40,180 nt of DNA from Acidobacteriota bacterium (lineage in GTDB: Bacteria; Acidobacteriota; Terriglobia; 20CM-2-55-15). Below the pieces are notes generated by a model, which was not told the DNA's origin, ran no database searches, and saw only the letters and a list, made by a program, of their open reading frames with translations. The translations under genes and the position numbers were made by a program. Positions within the stretch are counted from its first letter, which is position 1. Each line of letters opens with the position of its first letter. The stretch covers positions 1 through 40,180 of the forward strand of contig QHWY01000107.1 of NCBI GenBank assembly GCA_003223875.1, read 5' to 3'. Shown here piece after piece: positions 1 through 9,068 of the stretch.

Positions 1-197
1 TTGCGGTTACCGCCATAAACGGTCTTGATCGTCGCGCCTGAAGTCTTGATCTGCTCGGTCTTAAATCCGTTGAAAAATTCTTCGCGCTGGGTTTCCGGTT
101 CAGTCTCTACACTCGCAACATGCGCGAACAATACTCCCGCGGCTGCAGGCGCAAGCGCCATCGAATTTTTCAGGAATTCACGGCGTTTGGGACTCAA
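1..197 (-). CDS. Tat-exported alpha/beta hydrolase (haloacetate dehalogenase-like), N-terminal part only
   Basis: Seen: on the minus strand an open frame runs from TTG at 197 to the window edge; an in-frame stop at 204-206 rules out a longer start. The first residues give a twin-arginine signal (KRREFLKN) followed by a hydrophobic Ala-rich stretch (ALAPAAAGVLFAH). The mature start, with FFNGFKTEQIKTSGATI and a following VYGGN, resembles the segment that precedes the first strand and oxyanion loop of alpha/beta hydrolases annotated as haloacetate dehalogenases. Inference: an exported hydrolase. The catalytic triad lies outside the window, so the substrate is unknown. A TTG start without a strong Shine-Dalgarno is odd; the next ATG (159-161) would remove the twin-arginine motif. 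Confidence 0.55.
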   Translation of the reverse strand, partial: MSPKRREFLKNSMALAPAAAGVLFAHVASVETEPETQREEFFNGFKTEQIKTSGATIKTVYGGNR

Positions 198-593
198 CTT
201 AGTTCATCCAGCTCTGGTATAAATGCGTGCAGCATTAGCCTACACCCTAACCTCAAGGGTTATCAAACGGTGCCGACCAGAGGGGAAGTGAATCAAACGG
301 CATGCAGTAAGGATCAGACCGGCCTTGTCCCGAGTCTCCAGGCTGTTCCGAGCTGGCATAACGGGTTTTACGTTTATTGCCGACGAAAGTTGCCCAGCTC
401 TGCGCCGTATTTTTTTCGGCGGGACGAAATCCTAACGACTTCACGACTTCAGTTACGGCGGCGAGCCAACGACAGCGTCCAAGCAAGGTTTCGAAATGGA
501 AGAAACGACCACAAATTCGCAATTCGTCATGGACAGGCTGCCGTTCCACCACCGATCCACCTTAGCAACATTGTCCCAAGCGTGTTAGCGTAG
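198..593. other. Gap without a recognisable gene
   Basis: About 400 bases between the hydrolase start and the kinase relic. The open frames here (for example 253-552 minus, 99 codons) have no signal, domain or ribosome-binding site I recognise. The stretch is probably debris, like the pseudogenes that follow it. Confidence 0.4.
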
Positions 594-711
594 GTGCTTG
601 CCGAGTTGAACCATCCAAACATCGCGCAAATTTACGGACTGGAAGAAATCCGACAACACCCGTTGCATCGTCATGGAGCTGGTGGAAGGAGAGACGCTCG
701 CGGCGCGGTAG
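594..711 (+). pseudogene. Serine/threonine protein kinase fragment
   Basis: Seen: the translation from 594 gives VLAELNHPNIAQIYGLEE, which matches kinase subdomain IV of the Pkn-type kinases abundant in acidobacteria. After a frame change near 645-650 it continues as TRCIVMELVEGETLAAR, the hinge of subdomain V, and then stops at 709-711. The glycine loop, catalytic HRD loop and DFG are absent. Only about 40 codons of a normally 250-residue kinase domain remain, in two frames, so it cannot be functional. It abuts the PIN-domain relic. Confidence 0.6.
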
Positions 712-1089
712 TTGCGATATGCAAAATTTATGGTAGGCGTATGGTTGAACTGTGGCGAAAGGATATCTTTCAGCACGCTCGTCTTGTTTGCGTGGCGTCG
801 TGGGCCACGGATGCGGAACAAATTGATGCTCAGGAGGCGTTATTCCCATCCAGCGAAGCTATTCCCTTCGGATCGGGGGAGGCGCTTCTGGCGTCGGATG
901 TCTACGCCAAGATCAAACGGCCTCGCGGAAGGGAAATCGATATCGCTATTGCCGCGTGTGCGATCGCTCACGACGCGCAGCTCTGGACGGTGAATCCCGC
1001 CGACTTTTAAAGACATTCCCAATTTAGGCCTCCTACAGTTTCCGCAACCATCCGCCCCTCTCTCAGATGAGAGGGGCAAGCGAAGATAA
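712..1089 (+). pseudogene. PIN-domain (VapC-like) ribonuclease toxin relic, frameshifted
   Basis: Seen: the translation up to 1010 contains KRPRGREIDIAIAACAIAHD followed by LWTVNPADF, the conserved C-terminal half of VapC/FitB PIN domains (acidic residue in the RGREID helix, then the TxNxxDF strand). The stop TAA at 1008-1010 follows a run of four T. Removing one T restores DFKDIPNLGLL, the usual PIN ending, and the frame then runs to 1089. The N-terminal part with the first catalytic aspartate is not recognisable, and no antitoxin gene is adjacent. Inference: a decayed toxin gene; a base-calling error could explain the frameshift but not the missing N-terminus. Confidence 0.55.
1054..1077. 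repeat. Short perfect hairpin
   Basis: GCCCCTCTC, a 6-base loop, then GAGAGGGGC: nine perfect pairs. No T-run follows on either strand, so a rho-independent terminator is unlikely. It lies at the end of the PIN relic. Confidence 0.5.
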
Positions 1090-1302
1090 AAATAGCGGAG
1101 ACCCGGCATCGAGCTTCAACGGTGTACCGGTGCATTAGCATCCTTGCATCTGCACCAGATGTCCGGGTATCAACGCTTCACTCGTACTTACTACCAATTG
1201 CACAAAGTACGCGATGGGTTTGTCGCCCGACACTGCTCTACCACAACCCGGAGGATTCCGCTGATCGACTGAATGGATGATAATTTTGCGGCCCGCGGCA
1301 CG

Positions 1303-2538
1303 CTACACCGTCCTTTCCGGAAACAGGCCGGGCATCCAACGCGAGGCGAGGCCGGCCGGGAACGCGAGGCGCAAGGGCGCGCGGGTACTTTCGGAGATAA
1401 GGACGCCGCGGTCGATGAGGGCGGAAACGACGCGACGAGCTTGACGTTCGCCTGTGGCCACAATGTTTGCAGTGTCGGCCCGAGCGAGTTCGCCGCGGTA
1501 AAGGACCGCTTCGATGATCGCGGCTGATTTCGGCGGGAGTTTATTAAGGCGGATTTCTTCTTCAGCCCAAAGGAGGATGCGCGCACGCAACTGGCTGGTA
1601 TCCATCAACCTTTCCATGAACGTCACTTGATCGAGGCAAGTGGTGAGAAAGAATTTCGTGAATTCCGCCAGATTCTCTTCGCTCAAATGTCCTCTGCCGT
1701 CGAAATCATTGCGCCGCGGCTGGTCGCACGCCGCGAGGTGGGCCTTGTAGGCATCGACATTGCAGGCGAGGCCACGCGCGATCGACCATACGGCGCCGGT
1801 GTCGAGCGCTTCCAGCAGCGTTGCGTGCGACATCAGTCTAGCGACACGGCCATTGCCGTCCAGGAACGGGTGAATCCAAGTTAGGCGGTGATGCGCCGCG
1901 GCTGCCGCCAGAATCGTCTCGGTCTTCCCTAAGTTGCCATACACTTCCTCGAAGCGTTTAAGGAAGCGCGGTACGGCAGGCGCGCTGACCGGAATGTGCC
2001 TGCCTACGGCCACATCACGCTGGCGAAGCTCGCCGGGGATGACTTTGAGTTTTTCCTTTGTCGTTGGGTCTTCGACCCACAGCAGATCTTCGGGCAGCAG
2101 CTCGCAAAATCGCCTGTGGATCTCGCGGATAGCATTTGTGCTGACGGCGTTGCCTTGGAGTGCCCCGCCATCAATCCATTCCTGGACGGCGATATGCGCC
2201 TTAGCCTCTAACTGGAGATTGCGTTGTCGCGCGTCTTTGCTGTAGTCGCCTTTGAGTGCGCGCTCGATATCGATCGGATGCGTGTCGTGGCCTTCGATCA
2301 GATTGCTGTAGTAGCAGTTCATGGCGCGCACGAGGCTTGCGAGGGAGGCGGTCAGGCCGGGGGGTAGGGAGCGGCGGAAACCCGCGCTCTTCTGCGCCAA
2401 CTCCAGTGCAAGATCGGTCAGAGCCGCGCGGTGCCGTGAGGTTTCACTGATCAATAGCGGCTCCATCAGGCCGATGGATTCACCCCGGTCCTGGACCGAT
2501 TTGATGTCCGTTTTTAAGTCCGCTTTTTTCTTGGGCAT
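1303..2538 (-). CDS. Fic-domain protein (probable AMP-transferase) with N-terminal inhibitory motif and C-terminal winged helix
   Basis: Fic proteins transfer AMP from ATP to a hydroxyl side chain of a target protein. Seen in this 411-residue product: the complete active-site signature HPFLDGNGRVAR at residues 223-234, with catalytic His223, phosphate-binding GNGR and Asp227 for the metal. At residues 78-83 there is SNLIEG, which fits the (S/T)xxxE(G/N) inhibitory helix of class II Fic proteins, where the Glu blocks productive ATP binding. The N-terminal region is the usual Fic_N/DUF4172-like helical part. The last 80 residues look like a winged helix (GELARADTANIVATGERQAR). The gene stands alone with no separate antitoxin, as expected when the inhibitor is in cis. 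Target unknown. Confidence 0.9.
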   Translation of the reverse strand: MPKKKADLKTDIKSVQDRGESIGLMEPLLISETSRHRAALTDLALELAQKSAGFRRSLPPGLTASLASLVRAMNCYYSNLIEGHDTHPIDIERALKGDYSKDARQRNLQLEAKAHIAVQEWIDGGALQGNAVSTNAIREIHRRFCELLPEDLLWVEDPTTKEKLKVIPGELRQRDVAVGRHIPVSAPAVPRFLKRFEEVYGNLGKTETILAAAAAHHRLTWIHPFLDGNGRVARLMSHATLLEALDTGAVWSIARGLACNVDAYKAHLAACDQPRRNDFDGRGHLSEENLAEFTKFFLTTCLDQVTFMERLMDTSQLRARILLWAEEEIRLNKLPPKSAAIIEAVLYRGELARADTANIVATGERQARRVVSALIDRGVLISESTRAPLRLAFPAGLASRWMPGLFPERTV

Positions 2539-3056
2539 ATCTCATTACATACCAGTGGGATTCATTGAACTAAACTGTGTAATCGGCAGCCTTGATGTCC
2601 GCTCCCATGGCCGTTTAAAGTTACGGCTTTCAGATCCCAGCGTCAAGGAGTCAGGCGCCGTCGGCCGTGCGCATTGGAGGGGCTCAACCAACGCGAATAT
2701 CACGTAGTCCTACGCTTCGTACCTTCGGATTAGGACTTCTTAATCCCGAAACTCCCACATTAGAATTGCGGCCTTAAACTGCATGACGCGCCCAATATCC
2801 ACCACCGACTCAGGAATTGCGAAATCCAGTGGAGGAAATCGCTTTTCCCGCAGAGGAATTGTGAAATCCAGCGGAGGAAATCGCTCTTCCCGCGGAGGAT
2901 TTGTGAAATCCCACGACGGCGAGAGAGGTGTCCTCAATTCCTCCTTACTCGACAGCCGGAACTAATGGATGCCAAGCGCTTTATTGCTGGGCCACAAGCG
3001 CGCGTGATATATTTCGCGCCTAGACACAGGAAGCTTACCAAAAAAGGAGAAGGACG
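2539..3056. other. Intergenic region with tandem repeat and propeller-gene leader
   Basis: About 518 bases between the Fic gene start (minus) and the propeller gene (plus). No supportable gene. It holds a 42-bp tandem repeat (2813-2926) and, at its right end, a strong Shine-Dalgarno (AAAGGAGAAGG) just before the ATG at 3057. Promoters for both divergent genes should lie here, but I see no convincing core promoter. Confidence 0.5.
2813..2926. repeat. 42-bp tandem repeat, about 2.7 copies
   Basis: Unit 1 is 2813-2854, unit 2 is 2855-2896, and a partial third starts at 2897. Units 1 and 2 differ at only about five positions. They begin GGAATTG(C/T)GAAATCCAG and end TTCCCGC(A/G)GA. Since 42 is divisible by three, the repeat stays open in several frames, but no start/RBS pair or known domain supports coding. 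Confidence 0.75.
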
Positions 3057-5366
3057 ATGGCCCATGTGATTCGGGCATGGCGTACCTCGCGAGTGATTCG
3101 GTTTCTTATCCTGACTGCGCTACTCGCGACGACTACACACGCTATTGTCTCTCGCAGTGCCGGCGCGGTTCAGAATGGAGCCGGTCGGCAAACAACAGTT
3201 ATCGGTGGTGAGCGGCTCGTTTCGGTAGAACCGCTGGCTGAACAGAGCGGGGAGCTGTGCGTTCCGGAACCTGTTGGAGCGGATAGGCAGCTCATCGCTT
3301 CACTGCTGCCGCAGCAGTCCGGATCGACTGGAGCGGCGACTGCTCCTTCTGCCCGGCCGAACGACGCTGTACGGGCGGACGTGGCGAAAAGAAAGCCCGT
3401 CAGTACAGTCAGAGATCCGCGCAACGCATTTGCGAGTCTCGTCGTGGATCCCACCCGCAATGAAGTGATCTTCGCGGAGGAGAACAATTTCAGCGTTCTG
3501 GTCTACGACCGGCTGGAGAGTACGCCTCCTCGGGCCGCGCTAAGCGAGCCGAAACGCATCATTCAAGGTGAGAACACGTATCTAGAATTCGCCTGCGGAG
3601 TTTATGTGGATCCGCCGACAGGCGAGGTTTATGTCATCAACAATGACACGTTGAATTGGATGACCGTATGGGATCGCAACGCCAAAGGCAATGTGAAACC
3701 CACCCGAAAACTCCATACTCCGATGGCGACGTTTGGCATTGCCGCGGACGAAGAAAATCAGGAATTGTTACTGACCGTCCAGGACGACCACGCCGTCGTG
3801 GCCTTCAAGAAAAACGCGAAGAACCTCGAAGGTCCAGTGCGGTTGCTGCAGGGACCAAAAACGCGGATGGCGGACCCGCATGGCATCGCGGTCGATCCAA
3901 AAACCGGCTTGATTTACGTCACTAATTGGGGAACGGTCAATGAACGCCAGGCTGGCGGGCCTCCGCGATTCGGGCATACCCTTTGGCCGATCGGCCGCAA
4001 CAACAACATTCCGGGTTCGGGCAGATTCGAACGTCCGTCTATCACGGTCTATCGCAAGGATGCCAGCGGCGATGTGGCGCCACTTCGTGTGATTCAGGGT
4101 CCCAAGACAGGTTTAGATTGGCCGACCTCCATTGTCGTGCATCCGGATCGCGGAGAAATATTCGTCGCCAATGATACAGCCGACACCGTCACTGTTTACC
4201 GCACGACGGACAATGGCGACGTTGCTCCTATTCGTGTACTCAAAGGACCCAAGAGCATGATCAAGAACCCGACGGGCGTTGCTCTTGACCTGGTGAACAA
4301 TGAGCTATGGGTCGCGAATTTCGGCAGCCACTCCGCGACAGTGTATCCAGTAGACGCGGCAGGCGATCCTACCCCAAAGCGCATTATTCGGAGCGGCCGG
4401 CCCGAGGAGGCGGCTCCGATGCTCGGTAACCCGCACACGATGGCCTACGATTCGAAGCGAGACGAGATTCTCGTCTCAAACTGAGTGGCCCATCCGCAGA
4501 TTGCGGCATTCGCCAGGTTGGCGAATGGTGGTGCAAAGCCTACGAGAGCAATTGCTGGTCAGAATACGCTGTTTAGCCGAACGATTCACGACATGGCCTA
4601 TGACAAAGTGCACGACGAGATCCTCGTGCCGTCGTTCTATGCCTTCGCGATCCTGACATTTCGTGGCGACGCCAACGGTAATGTTGCGCCGGTTCGTAAG
4701 ATTTTCGGACCGCATACCCGACTCAAGAATCCTCAAGCCGTCGCTGTCGATGGAGCGCACGGCGAAATTTTCGTTCCTCAGGGCAATCAAGTCCTGGTCT
4801 TTCCTCGCGAAGCCGATGGAGACGTGGCTCCCATCCGGGTCGTCGAAGGACCAGATACCGGCTTGGGTGCCGGCCGTGTGACGATAGACGCTGTGCACGA
4901 CGTCATGATCACTGCAAGTGCCAGCGGTGAAGCGAGAGAAGGTGGATTCGGCGGCCCAGCTCCAGAAGGTGGTGTCCGGCGCCGTGTGCCGGCGATCCGG
5001 ATCTTCGACAGAAAAGCTAACGGTAACGCCAAACCTATTCGAGTCATTACCGGCAAAGCCGCACAGGACGCCTGGTTAATGACGACGTATCCCGAAAAGG
5101 GAATTATCTTCGCTGTCGTTCGCCCAGGGAATACTGGAGGTTTGGAAGGAGACATCTCCGGGCGTTATCAACTGGACGATTACGTCGGCGTTTGGAGCAT
5201 CTTTGATGAGGGAGACGTACCTCCTCGTTTCACGATCGGTGGGCCGAACCTCCTCCTAAAGGATGCGCGCGGAATTGCCGTCGATCCCAAGAGCAAAGAT
5301 GTTATGGTTTCCGATAAGACGCTGAACGCTGTCTTCAGGTTCCATGTTCCGGAGGCGTTTAATTGA
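3057..5366 (+). pseudogene. Secreted NHL/YncE-like beta-propeller protein interrupted by an in-frame TGA
   Basis: Seen: ATG at 3057 after a strong Shine-Dalgarno; hydrophobic signal segment RFLILTALLATTTHA. The frame runs to TGA at 4482-4484 (475 residues) and continues in the same frame, without another stop, to 5366 (293 more). Both halves carry the same roughly 50-residue repeat: GDVAPIRV, GPKT, then NPTGVALD and EIFVAN. The break is inside a repeat, between DEILVSN and VAHPQIAAFA, so one TGG-to-TGA change would explain it. Related acidobacterial proteins, as I recall them, are uninterrupted. Inference: a periplasmic or extracellular propeller of about 769 residues that is a recent pseudogene, a readthrough case or a sequence error. 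If translated separately, the second half has a possible GTG start at 4485 but no signal peptide. The thioredoxin gene overlaps its end. Confidence 0.8.
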
Positions 5367-6262
5367 TGTCGCGTGAAAGGTTTCTCGGTTTCAAGTCTTG
5401 GGTGCTGGCGGGGTTTTTACTGTCCGCTATTGTGCTTGGCGCCGCCGGCACTCGCATCGTTGCGGGGCCGTCTTCCATGAAATGGGAAAGAGACTACGAC
5501 AAAGCTATCGCGAGAGCCCAAGCGGAAAAGAAGCTCATCATCGCGGACATGTTCACCGATTGGTGCGCGCTTTGTAAGGACATGGACCGGGAGACCTTTG
5601 GTGATTCCAAGGTCATTCAAACGATGGCAGACAAATATGTCTGGCTAAAGTTGAATACCGAGACCGAGGAACATGGCGAGCGTCTCCAGCAAGAATTCGC
5701 AATTTTAACTTACCCCACAGTTTTGGTTCTGGACGGCAGCGGTGAGGAAGTCGATCGTGTCGACCGGTTTCTCGGCCCCTCGCAATTCATGGAGAAGGTG
5801 CGGTCTTTTGTTGATAGTCCCAATTCCCTGGCGCACCTGAGAAAAGCACTCCGTGAGCAGCCCAATTCCGTCGCCGCGCATTATGCTTTGGCGGAAAAAC
5901 TCCTGGACCAAAACAACTACGCCAAGGCCCGCCCCGAATTTGAAAAGGTCATCGAGATCGATCCTGAGAACCGCGAAGGAAAGACGGACTTGAGCCACTA
6001 CAATGTCGCGCTGTGCCTCGCCAGTCAGGAAAGGTTCGTTGAGGCAATCATCCAGCTCGATCTTCTCAAAGATCGGTTTCCAAGAAGCAACGCCATAGCC
6101 GATGCGACGGTCCTCCGCGGACAGATCTACCGTTGCTGTAACGAGTTGGATAAAGCGAAGGCAGCCTTGCGAGAGTATGTGACCAAGTATCCCACTCAGG
6201 GTCACATTCAGGAAGTCGAGAATCTGCTCGCCGCAATGGAGGCCGAGACCAAAGGCAAGTAG
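5366..6262 (+). CDS. Secreted or membrane-anchored thioredoxin-like protein with TPR repeats
   Basis: Seen: ATG at 5366 overlaps the preceding stop by one base (TGATG), with GGAGG at 5351-5355 as ribosome-binding site; this implies translational coupling to the propeller gene. Residues about 10-33 form a signal/anchor segment. Residues 40-150 form a thioredoxin fold with active-site motif WCALC (Cys67, Cys70) and the cis-proline strand TYPTVLVLD, like the DsbD C-terminal domain or DUF255-type thioredoxins. The C-terminal half has TPR-like helix pairs (AAHYALAEKLLDQNNYAKA and similar). Likely role, by inference: a thiol-disulfide reductase in the envelope, with TPRs for partner binding. Partner unknown; the propeller protein is the obvious candidate by linkage. 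Confidence 0.8.
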   Translation: MSRERFLGFKSWVLAGFLLSAIVLGAAGTRIVAGPSSMKWERDYDKAIARAQAEKKLIIADMFTDWCALCKDMDRETFGDSKVIQTMADKYVWLKLNTETEEHGERLQQEFAILTYPTVLVLDGSGEEVDRVDRFLGPSQFMEKVRSFVDSPNSLAHLRKALREQPNSVAAHYALAEKLLDQNNYAKARPEFEKVIEIDPENREGKTDLSHYNVALCLASQERFVEAIIQLDLLKDRFPRSNAIADATVLRGQIYRCCNELDKAKAALREYVTKYPTQGHIQEVENLLAAMEAETKGK

Positions 6263-6557
6263 TTAGGCTAGAGAGGTCCGACGCCTTTCGACCGGATTGG
6301 CGGTGGCGTATAGCCGATTTCTGAATTCAGATCGAAGAGCATAGGCAGCTTAATTACGGCAAACGCAACCCCAGATTCAATCAAGTAAGGTTAAAAACTG
6401 GGATTTTTTCTATGAATTTGTCTTATTCACGTACTGACTGATTCATGACTGCGCCCATAACAGCGTCGAAAAATATGTGCACACTCGACGATAAGTGAAG
6501 TCCGTAGACCGTAACGTGCTTGGTTATTTGTGTGCTTGTCCCTGCGGGAGGTTTTGA
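6263..6557. other. Intergenic leader, AT-richer than surroundings
   Basis: 295 bases with no supportable gene. It must hold the promoter of the gene at 6558. I found no convincing terminator or sigma-54 site. Confidence 0.4.
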
Positions 6558-8768
6558 ATGTCACGGAAGAATCAAGCATCCGAAGTGCCGTTTTCGGTAG
6601 TGCTGCACCGGAGTACGGCCTGGATCATTCTCGCCTTACTTGCAAGCGCCGGTACTCTACGGGCGCAATCCGATACTCAACCCCCACGGCTTATCGGTTT
6701 GAGTCTCTTTCCGGGGAACGTCGAGGTCACTAATTCGGATCAAATCGTAACACTACAATTGCACCTTCAGGACGACCTTTCCGGGATTGATAGCACATCT
6801 GCAAACCGGGTAGGGGTGACCCTCACCAGCGCCTCGGGCAATCAAGTTGTCTCTGGCTTGTCGCAGGTTCCGGGTGGCGTAATCCGGGATGGCGTATTTC
6901 AAGTCCCAGTCAACATCCCCCGCTACGCGGAACCGGGATTGTGGCGCATCACGTCCGTACGGCTGCGAGACAATGCCGGTAATTCCGTTTCCTTAGACAA
7001 CGCGGCCTTGGTAGCAGCGGGACATGTGAACACGGTTCTGGTCCAGGACGGAAATCCGGATACGGCGGCTCCGGTGTTGCAGAGCATTAGCCTGTCGCCG
7101 CCGGGAGTGGACGTGTCCTCGGCAGCCCGGGCGATTACTGTGGATCTGGTCTTAACCGATGATCGTTCCGGAGTCGCTCAAGGATTGACGTCCTTGGATG
7201 ACTTTTCGATGATCAGTCCTTCGGGCAGGGAGAGCCGGTTCCTCTCGGTAAGTCAATTTCAGCTTCTTTCGGGAAGCAATACGGGTGGTACCTACAGGGC
7301 TATTTTCATCATGCCGCAATACAGCGAGCCGGGCGCTTGGAAAGTCAATTCGGTCCGGTTGCGGGACAATGTGGGCAGTCAAAAATTATATGATGCGGCG
7401 TCGCTCGAAGCTTTCGGCTTATCGATCCAGCTTTCCGTCGCATCCAATCCGTTCGACGCCCAGCCGCCGCAGCTCACCGGATTGGCGATAAGACCCTCGG
7501 TGATCAACACGTCGTCGTCCGTCCAAAACGTTCAAGTGGAAATCACAGCAACTGATGATCTGAGCGGAGTCAGCTTTGCGCCCGATACTCCATTTGGCAG
7601 CCAAGCGTTCGGTGGTATCTTCCGCAGTCCCTCGGGCGCGCAAACCGTATCGACGGACTTGTCTTCAGGTGATCTCGTGAGTGGTATCCCAACGAATGGG
7701 ACGTGGCGTTTCACGGCTGCTCTTCCACAATTCAGTGAAGAGGGGACTTGGAAAATAACCGTATCGCTGAAGGATGCGGTGAGAAATTTGAATACGTACA
7801 GTCCGTCGCAACTGGCCTCACTCGGAATATCCGCCGACTTGGTCGTCATGCGGCCGACACTCACTCCGGACGGAACAATCTCGGATCCTGTCGCCGGCGG
7901 TTCCGTTTCGGACAGCGTTTTCGGCGATCGTGCGAAGGTGATCGTTCCTCCCAGAGTGTTATCCCAGCCGACGGCGATTGCGATCGATGTACTCAGTTCG
8001 CCGCTCGCGGTCCCATTACCGCCTGGATTCAGTGGAGCAGAAACATACTTTGTCAATATCGAGTTCTTTCCTCAGCCGACATTCCCATTACCTGACCCGG
8101 GGCTGACGATTGTGCTGCCGCTGCGGAACTTTATAAATCCAGATACGGCTATCCAACTCTTTAGGGTCGATAATGCGACGGGACACCTCGTGCCGGCAGT
8201 GAACACGTCCGGCAATCCCGTTATTGGTCACGTCGATTCCGGAGGAATGACGGCTACCTTCCAAGGTCTCAGCCGGCTCTCTACCCTCGTCGGCTTGCTG
8301 CCCGTGACCCCTGCAAACGGACAGGTTGTCGTCTCCGTCCATCACCCCATCAACACGAAATCCCACGCTGATATTCCGGTGGTCATCTTTAGTTCGCCGG
8401 CGCTGGACGCGACGCAAATCGATCCGTCGACACTTCTCTTTGCGGGAGCCCCGGTCGATAAGGATCTAGACGGCCACTATCGGGTCTCGAAGAGAGACGT
8501 CAACGGCGACGGTTTAACGGATCTAATTGCTCATTTCCGAGCCAATAAATTGCAACTGTCGGCAGGAGATACGGAAGCCGTGCTGGATGGACGAACTTTC
8601 GATAACAGAGTGGTCCATGCCGTCGTATCGGTGCGGGTACACCAGGGAGAAAAAGAAGACGACGAGGACGACGACAAGGGACACAACGGCCACAAGGAAC
8701 ACAACGGCCACAAGGAATATAACGGCCACAACAAACACAACAAACACGATGAAGACCACGAACATTAG
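6558..8768 (+). CDS. Large secreted protein with three Ig-like repeats and a His/Asp-rich C-terminal tail
   Basis: Not a named family. Seen: ATG at 6558 with GGGAGG about eight bases upstream; signal segment WIILALLASAGTLRAQ. Three homologous repeats of about 130 residues follow. Each starts near D(T/A)(Q/A)PP(R/Q)L(T/I)GLSL, has DDLSGV or DDRSGV in the middle and an EPG(L/A)W(R/K) strand near its end, as in extracellular Ig-like/cadherin-like repeats. Next comes a ZU5-like segment (DPVAGGSVSDSVFGDRAKV), then a domain containing DVNGDGLTDLI, a dockerin-like calcium loop. The last 40 residues are an acidic run followed by GHNGHKEHNGHKEYNGH repeats, which are likely to bind metal. Role unknown; extracellular location is inferred. 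Nothing in the neighbours suggests a pathway. Confidence 0.75.
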   Translation: MSRKNQASEVPFSVVLHRSTAWIILALLASAGTLRAQSDTQPPRLIGLSLFPGNVEVTNSDQIVTLQLHLQDDLSGIDSTSANRVGVTLTSASGNQVVSGLSQVPGGVIRDGVFQVPVNIPRYAEPGLWRITSVRLRDNAGNSVSLDNAALVAAGHVNTVLVQDGNPDTAAPVLQSISLSPPGVDVSSAARAITVDLVLTDDRSGVAQGLTSLDDFSMISPSGRESRFLSVSQFQLLSGSNTGGTYRAIFIMPQYSEPGAWKVNSVRLRDNVGSQKLYDAASLEAFGLSIQLSVASNPFDAQPPQLTGLAIRPSVINTSSSVQNVQVEITATDDLSGVSFAPDTPFGSQAFGGIFRSPSGAQTVSTDLSSGDLVSGIPTNGTWRFTAALPQFSEEGTWKITVSLKDAVRNLNTYSPSQLASLGISADLVVMRPTLTPDGTISDPVAGGSVSDSVFGDRAKVIVPPRVLSQPTAIAIDVLSSPLAVPLPPGFSGAETYFVNIEFFPQPTFPLPDPGLTIVLPLRNFINPDTAIQLFRVDNATGHLVPAVNTSGNPVIGHVDSGGMTATFQGLSRLSTLVGLLPVTPANGQVVVSVHHPINTKSHADIPVVIFSSPALDATQIDPSTLLFAGAPVDKDLDGHYRVSKRDVNGDGLTDLIAHFRANKLQLSAGDTEAVLDGRTFDNRVVHAVVSVRVHQGEKEDDEDDDKGHNGHKEHNGHKEYNGHNKHNKHDEDHEH

Positions 8769-9068
8769 TCGTGGCTCTATGGAGGGTCTGAGCTGCCTGT
8801 GGTGGTCCTCGATCTGAAACGCTTTGCCAAGAAATCGGGGGAGGAAAGGCACAAAACGCGGCCGCAAAAGGCACAAAAAACCTCCCTTTTGCTTTTTGTG
8901 GTTCGGTCCCCCTTTTGTTGGGCAAAGCCGATCTGAAATCAGAGATGGCCGGTACGCCACCGCCAATAGAAATAGCAATCCGAGACAGCAATCTCTCAGA
9001 TGCGGTTATCGCTGATGGCGCTGATGGCTCATTTGTGTTGGCGGTTGCATACCGGCAAGAGGCTTTGT
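8769..9068. other. Intergenic region between convergent genes
   Basis: 300 bases between the His-rich protein and the end of the TonB receptor. It contains two GGCACAAAA copies (near 8850 and 8870) facing a CCTCCCTTTTG stretch, giving a weak imperfect hairpin with T-runs that could end transcription. No gene seen. Confidence 0.35.

Noticed and set aside
253..552. 99-codon minus-strand frame; a short SWATF-like stretch faintly recalls integrase-core proteins
   Set aside because: Too short and isolated a resemblance, no start site, no catalytic residues.
1120..1302. Minus-strand frame downstream of the Fic gene with protein-like composition ending near 1137
   Set aside because: No start, no domain and no link to the Fic frame; treated as non-coding.
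3656..3925. Small plus-strand frame inside the propeller gene
   Set aside because: Out-of-frame shadow with no start signal.
4482..4484. Selenocysteine reading of the TGA
   Set aside because: No hairpin of SECIS type is evident just downstream, propeller repeats have no redox-active residue here, and Trp fits better.
8500..8991. Minus-strand frames opposite the His-rich tail
   Set aside because: Cys/Val/Pro repeats are simply the complement of the GHKEHN-coding repeat.
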